A DNA stretch of 64,000 nucleotides from the NCBI GenBank assembly GCA_918797485.1, contig CAKKNE010000004.1, forward strand, positions 3,782,001 through 3,846,000. The letters run 5' to 3'. This document shows positions 18,240 to 25,663 of this stretch, piece by piece (position 1 is the stretch's first letter; each line of letters begins with the position of its first letter). The translations under genes and the position numbers were made by a program. Source of the DNA: Pelagomonas calceolata. Lineage: Eukaryota > Sar > Pelagophyceae > Pelagomonadales > Pelagomonadaceae. Under the pieces are notes generated by a model, which was given only the letters and a program-made list of their open reading frames with translations, ran no database searches and was not told where the DNA came from.

Positions 18240-19172
18240 ATGGACTCGGACGACTCCGCGGACGACGACCCCTGCGAGATGTGCGGCGTGGACCCGACGA
18301 CGCGGGCGTCGAACCTCACGAAGCGCACGCTCATGACGAACGCGCCGACGGGCCAGCGCTGCGGCCACCGTTTTTGTGGCGCGTGCGTCGAGCGCGGCAG
18401 CCAGGCGTCCAAGGGCCAGGGGTCCTTCCCCTGCCCGGCGCTCGGCTGCGGCGCGCCCGTGCGGCGCGCGACGCTGGACCCGCGGCGGCTCGACGCCATC
18501 GAGGTGGCGCGCGACGCGTCGGCGCGCGCGCGGACGCTCGCCGTGCACAACAAGCCGCGCGACGCGTTCGCGACGCGGCGCGACTACGACGACTACCTCG
18601 AGGAGCGCGAGAACGTCGTCCACGCGCTGACCTACGGCGGCGCCGGCGCCGACGCCGCCCAGAAGAAGCTAAAAGAGGAGGCAGAGCGGGCCGCGACGGA
18701 CATCGCGCGCCAGGCGGCGCAGGAGGCCGACGCCGCGCGGCGGCGCGCCGACGCCGTCGACGACGACCGGCGGCGGACCGAGGCGCGCGCCGCGCGGCTG
18801 CGCGAGTCGCGCCGGCGGCAGAAGGATGCGCGCGGCCGCGATCGCGACCACGCCGTGGCCTACGCGCTCGGCGACCGCGACGACGCGCCGCTCGCCGCGC
18901 CTCCGGCGATGCAAGCCGTCCGATTGCCGCGGCCCGTCGGCCCGCCCAAGAACGAGCGCGTCGTCGCCGGCGCGGAGCTGGACAGGCGGCGGCGCGCGGG
19001 CGGCTGGCGCCGCGAGGCCTTCGGCCTCCGCGACGCCTTCGAGCTCGCGGCCGGCGCCGACGCTGGCCAGCTCACTGGGCCCGCGGCGCGGCCCTACCGC
19101 AAGCCGGAGCTGCTCTTCGGCCAGAGAGCAAGTGCCGCGAGCCCGCGCTCGGCCGGACCGCGGTTCTACTGA
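18240..19172 (+). CDS. MNAT1: MAT1, CDK-activating kinase assembly factor of TFIIH, 310 aa
   Basis: The N-terminal C3HC4 RING runs from CEMCGVDP through CGHRFCGACV to FPCPALGC (residues about 10-65), with the spacing of MAT1/Tfb3. It is followed by NKPRDAFATRRDYDDYLEER, equivalent to the conserved MAT1 motif NKREEDFPSLREYNDFLEE, and then a long charged helix (residues 140-200). MAT1 joins CDK7-cyclin H to core TFIIH and supports RNA polymerase II CTD phosphorylation and nucleotide-excision repair. The length fits the family. The ATG at 18240 is the first in frame that keeps the RING at the N-terminus. Confidence 0.92.
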   Translation: MDSDDSADDDPCEMCGVDPTTRASNLTKRTLMTNAPTGQRCGHRFCGACVERGSQASKGQGSFPCPALGCGAPVRRATLDPRRLDAIEVARDASARARTLAVHNKPRDAFATRRDYDDYLEERENVVHALTYGGAGADAAQKKLKEEAERAATDIARQAAQEADAARRRADAVDDDRRRTEARAARLRESRRRQKDARGRDRDHAVAYALGDRDDAPLAAPPAMQAVRLPRPVGPPKNERVVAGAELDRRRRAGGWRREAFGLRDAFELAAGADAGQLTGPAARPYRKPELLFGQRASAASPRSAGPRFY

Positions 19173-19418
19173 GCTTAACTTTATGTAGTCAAAGATTTCC
19201 CGTCCCCCTCAGGAAGGGGCCGGACCGTGACGCCAAAGTGAGAAATTACCGTAGCTTTTCTCCCTGGATAGCTTGAACCCCGAAACTTGCTACGAACATA
19301 CTTAAGGTAATGACTAATATTCACGCAAAACAGGGGCTGCAAACGGTAGGGGGTTTTGGGGTGCGCCGGCCGCGGGCAGGCCGCGGGCAAGTCCCTCAGG
19401 CTAGCAAGACTAGCAAGA

Positions 19419-20561
19419 CTAAACCAACACAGAATTAGCCAACCTCCTCTGAAGCCGCGCCACGTCCGCACGCGCTCGTTCGACCGCGCCGTTCGCAGCG
19501 AGGAGCGCCGCCTCGATGTCCGCGCGGTGCGCGTCGCGCGTCGCCGCCGCGGTTTGCGCGTCGGCCACGGGGAAGTGGGTGTCCGCGCAGTCACCGACGC
19601 CGCGGAGCTCCGGGGCCGCCAGGTCTTTTGCAGCGTCGAGGCCCGCGTGGGCGTAGCGCCAGCGCGTCAGCCTATCCAGGTCGTCCCGGTGGATGCCCGA
19701 CCGGGCCGTCTTGAAGAAGATGGCCTCGAGGGGGCGCACGTCCTTGTGCTCGCCGGGGAAGTAGACGTCCCCGAGCTGCAGCTCCGTCGCGGCGCGGAGG
19801 TCGGCGCAGGTCTGGGCGGTCGCGTTGCCCGGCGGTTCCTGGATGCGTGCTCCGCGGCCGCCGTGCGCGAGCAGGAACCCACCCAGGCTCAGCCCCGCGT
19901 CGAGGATCGCGCGCGACAGCGGCAGCTCCCCGCCGTAGATCGCGTCGCCCTTGGACGGCGCGCAGAAGCGGTCCAGGTCGAAGAAGGGCGCCGCGGCGCC
20001 GTCGAGCTCCCGCGCCCGCAGCGCCAGCAGCATCGACTGGACGTGCGCGGACCGCGCGTTCCCGGCGTCGAGGTCCGCGCAGTGCACCGTCGTGCCGAGG
20101 AGCCCGAGGCCTTGGTCACCCGCGAGCGCGTCGCGGAAGACGCGCCACCAGGGCCGCGCCTCGTAGGCGGGCAGGAACGGCCCGCGCACGGACGCGTTGA
20201 GGAAGATCGCGTAGGCAAACTCGACGCCGCGCTCCCGCGCCGCCCGCAGCCCCGCCGACCACGCCCCAAAGTCGAAGCACGTGTTCTCGCGCTCCACGAC
20301 GATGACGTTGTCGCCCGCGGGCCAGTCCACGCTGTGGCAGCCGTTCGCGACGAGGACGAAGACCACGTCCGGGCTCGCCGCGTCGACGCCGAAGCGGAGG
20401 AAGTAGCGCGCGTTCGCGGCGGCGTCCGCCGAGTGCTGCGAATACGCGTAGACGACGAGCGTCTTCTCGCGCTTGAGCTGGATGGGCCCCTCTCCGTCGA
20501 CGGCGACGGCGACGCCGCGTGCTGCTCGCAGGAGTGCGAGGGTGATGAGCTGCTTAAGCAT
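19419..20561 (-). CDS. RgpF/rhamnan-synthesis-F-like glycosyltransferase, 380 aa
   Basis: The N-terminus MLKQLITLALLRAARGVAVA is a signal peptide or anchor. The body has KTLVVYAYSQHSADAAANAR, VVFVLVANGC, then ENTCFDFGAWSAGLRAARER, which matches the NRGFDFGAWK-type block of RgpF-like proteins, and FAYAIFLNASVRGPFLP, matching the N-x-S/T-x-GP-x3-P step seen in the same family. RgpF proteins transfer sugars in polysaccharide synthesis. Here a Golgi-luminal enzyme for cell-surface glycans is likely. The C-terminal 40 residues form a coiled-coil-like helix (AAATRDAHRADIEAALLAAN). No intron. Confidence 0.75.
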   Translation of the reverse strand: MLKQLITLALLRAARGVAVAVDGEGPIQLKREKTLVVYAYSQHSADAAANARYFLRFGVDAASPDVVFVLVANGCHSVDWPAGDNVIVVERENTCFDFGAWSAGLRAARERGVEFAYAIFLNASVRGPFLPAYEARPWWRVFRDALAGDQGLGLLGTTVHCADLDAGNARSAHVQSMLLALRARELDGAAAPFFDLDRFCAPSKGDAIYGGELPLSRAILDAGLSLGGFLLAHGGRGARIQEPPGNATAQTCADLRAATELQLGDVYFPGEHKDVRPLEAIFFKTARSGIHRDDLDRLTRWRYAHAGLDAAKDLAAPELRGVGDCADTHFPVADAQTAAATRDAHRADIEAALLAANGAVERARADVARLQRRLANSVLV

Positions 20562-20688
20562 AGTGTTTACGCATGCATCTCCGTTGCGGCGCGGCTGCCC
20601 CCATCAGTCGCGTACTATTGCGATACACAGTTCGCCTGCCGCCTGCACAGACGGGCTGCCCACGCACTGTGTTTGCCAGCCGTAGTTC

Positions 20689-20709
20689 CTAGTATGTCTG
20701 TCACGCTAG
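20689..20709 (+). promoter_or_regulatory. GCTAG palindrome variant
   Basis: CTAGTATGTCTG then TCACGCTAG, between divergent starts: 130 bases from the minus-strand ATG at 20561 and about 220 from the TOP3 ATG at 20928. The 366-base spacer is otherwise without recognisable features. Confidence 0.55.
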
Positions 20710-20927
20710 TCGCTGCGGCTTTGCGACCGGCCACCAACCAATTGGCTTGGCAACGGCATTCAGAGTTCGCGAAAGATCGTTCAGCATTCGTCTGCATCTC
20801 TCGTAACCTGCACGCAAGCTTAGCGCACTGCACTACAATCACAGCAGTGCTACAGGGCAGGCAGGAAGTGCGTGTGCGCGCAGCGCTGCAGGAAAAGCGC
20901 ACCGCGCAGCGCTGTCGCATATAATAG

Positions 20928-23534
20928 ATGGACTGCATCATAGCAGTAGCCGAGAAACCGAGCATCGCGGACGCCATCGCAAAAGCATTGGCGTCGTCGT
21001 CAATCACGACGCGGTCCGCGACGGGCGTCCGCACGCACGAGTTCCAGGGTCGCTACGAGGGCCGCCAGTGCGAGTTCCGCGTCACGTCCGTGCTCGGCCA
21101 CTGCTTCTCGCTGGACTTCGCCGAGGCCTACCGGGACTGGGACGCCTGCGACCCGGCCGAGCTCTGGGACGCGCCCGTCGTGAGCGTGCCGACGTCCGGC
21201 GGCGTGCTCAAGAACCTGCGCGAGACCGCGAGCGGCGGCGACGCGCTGATCCTGTTCCTCGACTGCGACCGCGAGGGCGAGGCCATCGCGTTCCAGGTCA
21301 TCGACGTCTGCGGCCCGCAGCTGCGGCGCGGCGCGGCTATTCGCCGCGCCAAGTTCTCGTCGGTCACGGCGGAGGACATCGCGCGGGCGATGCGGAGCCT
21401 CGGCGAGCCCGACGCGAATTTGGCCGAGGCCGTGCTCGCGCGGCAGGAGCTGGACCTGCGCGTGGGCGTGGCTTTTACGCGCTTCTCGACAAAACATTTC
21501 CTTGACAAGTACGCTCTATTAGATGCGCGCCTTTTAAGCTACGGCCCCTGCCAGACGCCTACTCTTGGCTTTGTAGTCCAGCGCGAGGACGAGATCGCGA
21601 CGTTCGCGCCCGAGCCCTTCTGGGAGCTCACGGCCGAGGCGACGCTCGCCGGCGAGACGGTGGACGTGGCGTGGCAGAGAGGAAGGTGCTTCGACCGCGC
21701 CGTCGCGGCCGCGCTCGCGCGGGGCTGCGGGGCCGAGGCCGTCGTCGCCGAGGCCAGCGAGGGGACGCGCGCGCAGCCGCCGCCGCTGCCCTTCAACACG
21801 GTGGAACTGCTGAAGACGGCCTCCAAGGTCCTGCGCCTGAGCCCGGCGCAGACGATGCGCCACGCCGAGCACCTCTACCTCGACGGCCACCTCTCGTACC
21901 CGCGCACGGAGACGAACAAGTTCCCGCCGTCCTTCGACGTCGAGGGCGCCCTGCGCCAGCAGGCGGGGGACGACCGTTGGGGCGCCTACGCGCGGCGGCT
22001 CCTCGACGACGGCGCCTGGTCGCGGCCGCGGCGCGGGACCGACGCCGGCGACCACCCGCCCATCACGCCGACGGCGCCCTTCGACGGCGGCGGGCCGGCG
22101 GGCCGGCTCTACGAGCTCGTGGCGCGGCGCTTCCTCGCGGCCGTGTCGCCGGACGCGCTGCGGCGGGCCCAGCGCGTCGCGCTCCGCGAGCGGGCCACAG
22201 GCGAGGCCTTCACGTTTTCGCGCGAGGTCCTCCTCGAGCCGGGCTTCCTCGAGGTGCTCCAGACGCGCCGCGACGACGAGGGCTGCAGCCTCGTCGCGGC
22301 GCTGCCGGCGGCGGGCGCCGCGGTCCCGCTCCGCGTCGATGCCGTGCCGCGCGAGCGGCAGACGCGGCCGCCCGACCGCCTCACGGAGGCCGAGTGCGTC
22401 GCGCTCATGGAGAAGCACGGCATCGGCACGGACGCGTCGATCCCGTCGCACATCGAGAACGTCTGCAAGCGCAACTACGTCCAGGTCGACTCTGGCCGGC
22501 GCCTCCGGCCGACCACCCTGGGCCTGGCCCTCGCGCGCGGCTTCGGCGTCGTCGACGCGGCGCTCGTGCAGCCCGCCGTGCGCGCGCAGATCGAGAAGCT
22601 GTGCGACGTCGTGGCGCGCGGCGACGCGCCGCGGGGCCGCGTCGTCGCGCACGCGATCCAAATGTTCGCGGCAAAATTTGCCTACTTCACCAACAACCTC
22701 GCCGGCGTCGAGGCCCTCTTCGACGCCGTCTTCGACGAGCGGCCCGAGGGCGACAAGGCCGAGCGGCCCTTCGCCCGCGACGGGCCGACGGCGCAGTACC
22801 TGCTCAAGCGGGGCCGGCGCCTCTTCGCGCCAGCGACGAAGGAGCTCCTGCAGCTGCCCGCGCCCGGCGCCGTCGCGAGCCTCAACGGGGCGCGCTGCCC
22901 CGCCTGCCGGTCGGAGCTGCTGCGCTACGCGCTCCGCGACGGGCCCGGGGCCCACGACCGCACGGACGTGGCGTACCCGCTCTGCGCGCGCTGCTTCGAC
23001 GTCGTGGCCGGCGGCGGCGCCGGCGTCGACGGCGCGCTCGCCGCGCTCCACGCCGCCGCGGAGGAGAGTTGGGGCGCGGCGCCGCCGTCGCTCTGCCTCG
23101 AGTGCCCGATGCCCGACGGCCACCCGGCGCTCGGCGCGTTTCTCGTCGCGCGCGATGCGCGAGACATTTTTGGCGGCGCGGCGCGGGGGGTGGCGGTGCT
23201 GGAACCGGGACGCGCCGGCGCGAAGACGCGGCCTCGCGTCGTGTCGACGCGGCCGCCCGTCTTCGTGGGCACTTTTCACGCATCCGTCGCGAGCGTCGCC
23301 ATCATCGCCGGCCCTCGGCTCCGCCTCACATTTGCCAAGGGCGAGTCCCCGCTGGACCAGGGCGCGGGCGCCTGCACGCGGCCGCCCACCGACCCCCTCG
23401 TGAAAGCGCTCCTCGCCGCGAAGCGGACGACGCTCGCGCCGCACGTCGGGCGCGGCCGCGGCCGCGGGAAGGGTCGCGGCGGCGGGCGTGGAGGCAAGGG
23501 GCGGCGCGGTGGTGGCAAAGGGAAGAAGGGATGA
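20928..23534 (+). CDS. TOP3B: DNA/RNA topoisomerase III beta, 868 aa
   Basis: A type IA topoisomerase. The TOPRIM domain (1-150) starts IIAVAEKPSIADAIAKAL and has the acidic motif FLDCDREGEAIAFQVID at about 109. The catalytic tyrosine is in HLSYPRTETNKFP near 324. EKHGIGTDASIPSHIE (about 490) and the gate domains follow in order. A Cys-rich zinc segment (CPACRSELL..LCARCFD) begins near 656, and the last 25 residues are a Gly/Arg/Lys-rich RGG-like tail. The SYPRTETN form and the RGG tail favour TOP3-beta, which resolves DNA crossings and can act on mRNA, over TOP3-alpha. It is a single exon, unusual length for an intron-free gene in most algae. Confidence 0.9.
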   Translation: MDCIIAVAEKPSIADAIAKALASSSITTRSATGVRTHEFQGRYEGRQCEFRVTSVLGHCFSLDFAEAYRDWDACDPAELWDAPVVSVPTSGGVLKNLRETASGGDALILFLDCDREGEAIAFQVIDVCGPQLRRGAAIRRAKFSSVTAEDIARAMRSLGEPDANLAEAVLARQELDLRVGVAFTRFSTKHFLDKYALLDARLLSYGPCQTPTLGFVVQREDEIATFAPEPFWELTAEATLAGETVDVAWQRGRCFDRAVAAALARGCGAEAVVAEASEGTRAQPPPLPFNTVELLKTASKVLRLSPAQTMRHAEHLYLDGHLSYPRTETNKFPPSFDVEGALRQQAGDDRWGAYARRLLDDGAWSRPRRGTDAGDHPPITPTAPFDGGGPAGRLYELVARRFLAAVSPDALRRAQRVALRERATGEAFTFSREVLLEPGFLEVLQTRRDDEGCSLVAALPAAGAAVPLRVDAVPRERQTRPPDRLTEAECVALMEKHGIGTDASIPSHIENVCKRNYVQVDSGRRLRPTTLGLALARGFGVVDAALVQPAVRAQIEKLCDVVARGDAPRGRVVAHAIQMFAAKFAYFTNNLAGVEALFDAVFDERPEGDKAERPFARDGPTAQYLLKRGRRLFAPATKELLQLPAPGAVASLNGARCPACRSELLRYALRDGPGAHDRTDVAYPLCARCFDVVAGGGAGVDGALAALHAAAEESWGAAPPSLCLECPMPDGHPALGAFLVARDARDIFGGAARGVAVLEPGRAGAKTRPRVVSTRPPVFVGTFHASVASVAIIAGPRLRLTFAKGESPLDQGAGACTRPPTDPLVKALLAAKRTTLAPHVGRGRGRGKGRGGGRGGKGRRGGGKGKKG

Positions 23535-23594
23535 GTGTTTTTTGTTGTTGTCTAATTTTGGTCAGGATTCAAGGTCACACAGAGTAGTAGAGAT

Positions 23595-24738
23595 TTAAGG
23601 CCGGTCCACGTCCGACGGGTTCGCCGCGCGGGCCGCCTCGACGCGCGGGTCCTCGACGATTGCCGTCGCCGGCGTCAGCGCGTCGGCGAGGCGTCCGCGC
23701 GGCGCTAGACGCGTAGCAACGACGCTTTCGCCCTCGACGCGCTTGAGCCATATCCACGGTGCTCCAGTGCCTGTAAAGTTCGGAACGTCGCGGTCGGCGA
23801 GCGCCGTCCCTGGCTTGCCTTCTAAAGACAGAATCGAGTAGTCGGCGCCGTCGACGACGAGCGCCGCGAAGTGGTCGATGCATACGCCCGTTTCCCCGTT
23901 GTGCCGGCGCATCATCGCGTCGAAGTCGTCGGCGCCTTGTGTGGAAATCAAATTTACGGCGCGTTCGTGCTGAATCGCCGCGTCGACCTCCACGCCATCG
24001 ACGCGACACCTGCTCGATGGCGTGGCGATGTCGGTTCCTCACCCGGAGCCAGTGCACCCGACTCACTGGTTGATTTCCACACAGGTCCGCACGGAGCACG
24101 CCGTTTGACTGTGTCCGGTCGTGGTGCGGGCAGCACAATCCGGGCAAGACTCCGAGCCCCCCGCACCGGATGTACTCCCAGGGCTTTGCGTCGCTGCCGG
24201 ACGCGCCCTGCGTGCTCGCCTCGGCAGAACCGCCTGCGATCATGGCGTCCGCGTAGGATTCGGGGTCCGCGCTATCGCTGTGGCCGGCGTCGAACCAGCA
24301 GATGGCGCCCGCAGACCCGCCGGTTAGCACGCATCCCCGCGCCGCCGCCTTTCGCAGCTCCTCGTCTAAGCCGAAGCGCTTCCAGCGGTCCACCGCAAAC
24401 AGTGTGTTTCCGCCGCTGACCAGCACGATGTCAGCGCGCGCCAAAAGAGCTTCGACGGCTCCTGGCGTCGGTGGCATGCGCGCGACGTCCAGCGCCTCGA
24501 CGGCGACGCCGCGACTGCGAAATCCGCTCACCTGCTTCTCGCGGTTCGCGGCCAGGTCGTACGTCGCCGTGCCGAGGTAGCACAGGAGGCAATCCTTCGC
24601 CGGCTTGCTTGTGAGCTTGAGGACGGCGTCGACGATTGCCGGCTCGTGCATGATTGCGGAACCTGAACCACCCAGGACGGCGCGCAGCGCTGTTGTTGGC
24701 CATGCAGCAGCCATTATTATACAGCAGAGGGTGCGCAT
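23595..24738 (-). CDS. Peptidase S51 (dipeptidase E / cyanophycinase-like), 328 aa
   Basis: Exons 24738-24093 and 23935-23595 join in phase 1. After a hydrophobic leader (LCCIIMAAAWPTTALRAVLG), LGGSGSAI opens the fold. DIVLVSGGNTLFAVDRW and VLTGGSAGAICWF (nucleophile Ser near residue 138) give the S51 signature, followed by GLGVLPGLCCPHHDRTQSNG, the conserved histidine region. The exon junction reads VLRADDFDAMMRRH and the second exon ends with a beta-rich segment. S51 enzymes cleave dipeptides with an N-terminal Asp or the Asp-Arg polymer cyanophycin, by a Ser-His-Glu triad. The leader suggests secretion or organelle entry. The DIVLVSGGNT order fits dipeptidase E slightly better than cyanophycinase. 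Confidence 0.85.
23936..24092 (-). mobile_element. Introner-element intron (157 bp), inverted, in S51 gene
   Basis: It has complete terminal repeats on the plus strand (TGTGTGGAAATCAAATTTACGG near 23938, TTGATTTCCACACAG at 24070-24084) and the full hairpin. Minus-strand donor GTGCGGAC and post-acceptor GCGCCGAC agree at 6 of 8. It is shorter than the calpain copies but shares their left 100 and right 30 bases. The acceptor reads CACAAG instead of CACAG. Confidence 0.88.
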
Positions 24739-24797
24739 GCGCAGCTGTCAAGATATGATTCGATGAGTTCGCTCGTAGCAACTTGTGAGCGCAAGAT

Positions 24798-24819
24798 GCT
24801 AGTGAAGTGTCACTCTAGC
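24798..24819. promoter_or_regulatory. GCTAG palindrome, variant centre
   Basis: GCTAGTGAAGTG then TCACTCTAGC; near-perfect inverted repeat with a GTGTCAC centre. It is 60 bases upstream of the minus-strand S51 ATG. A close sister copy is at 25563. Confidence 0.5.
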
Positions 24820-24985
24820 GCGCAGACGTCGCCGACGCGCTCCGTGGAGTCCCGCCCGCGCGCACGCGGCGCGGTCGCCCAGGCCGAGGTCCGCGAGCTT
24901 TTCCTTGAGAGAGACGAAAGACTTAGGAGGGGCCTTGAGCGCCGCGCCCTTGCGACGCGTGACGAACGCGCCAGAGCGAGAGCGC

Positions 24986-25435
24986 CTACTTGGCCTCCGA
25001 CAGCATCTTGAGGTACTTGGCCTTCTTCGCGGCGGGCGGCGCGTTCTCCTTGCTGCCCTCGATCTCGGCGTGCATGCGCGCGACGTCGTCGGCCGTGATG
25101 ATCTTGGAGTAGGTGGCGTTGATGTGGGCCTTGTAGGCCGCCATGCCGACGTCGGCCGGCGTCTTGGTGCACTCGAAGAAGCCCGGCTTGCCCGAGACGG
25201 CCGCGAGGCCGCACGTCGCCTTGCGCCACTGGAAGGTGTCCCAGACGTCCGGCCGGCCGGCGAAGAGCTTCGCGCCCGCGTCGAGGACGGACGTGCCCGT
25301 GGGCACCTGCACGAACATGAACGCCCGCGCGCCGAGGACGCCCGAGCCGCCGTGGGCCCGTAACGGGTCCTTCAGGATTGCTTGCGCGGCGCCCTTCGCA
25401 GGCGCGACGAAGTTCTTGACGATTCGAAAGTTCAC
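24986..25435 (-). CDS. Unknown small protein, about 149 aa or slightly longer
   Basis: The frame reads NFRIVKNFVAPAKGAAQAIL, then GVLGARAFMFVQVPTGTSVL, TCGLAAVSGKPGFFECTKTP, ADDVARMHAEIEGSKENAPP and ends KYLKMLSEAK. Composition and the clear amphipathic C-terminal helix support coding. There is no ATG at the 5-prime end: the frame is open upstream past a GTG at 25435 with coding-like residues (LPEVQQLERGGAAE), so an upstream exon or a missed start is likely. An ATG near 25499 lies in another frame. I do not recognise the family. It shares a 230-base spacer and one palindrome with the calpain gene. Confidence 0.5.
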   Translation of the reverse strand: MNFRIVKNFVAPAKGAAQAILKDPLRAHGGSGVLGARAFMFVQVPTGTSVLDAGAKLFAGRPDVWDTFQWRKATCGLAAVSGKPGFFECTKTPADVGMAAYKAHINATYSKIITADDVARMHAEIEGSKENAPPAAKKAKYLKMLSEAK

Positions 25436-25562
25436 CTCCGCCGCTCCCCCGCGTTCGAGTTGCTGTACCTCGGGTAATTCAGTTTGAAATTGGGCATGTT
25501 TTACGGGGCGAACGGCTGAGCTCCTTCCCCGGAGATAAAAGGCTGCACACTTGTATCCGAGA

Positions 25563-25584
25563 GCTAGTGAAGTGCCACTCTAGC
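25563..25584. promoter_or_regulatory. GCTAG palindrome, variant centre
   Basis: GCTAGTGAAGTG then CCACTCTAGC. It lies 80 bases upstream of the calpain ATG (25664) and about 130 bases from the divergent gene at 25435. Confidence 0.5.
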
Positions 25585-25663
25585 CTTGACAGTCCGCAGA
25601 GGCAGCGCTGTGCATGCTCTCTGGTCCATAAAGCTGCCCCACGTCAGATAAATACCTCACACA

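Noticed and set aside
19356-20924. Plus-strand frame of 522 codons
   Set aside because: Antisense of the RgpF-like gene; no recognisable motifs and extreme Arg content.
21534-23444. Minus-strand frame of 636 codons
   Set aside because: Antisense shadow of TOP3-beta, whose catalytic motifs are on the plus strand.
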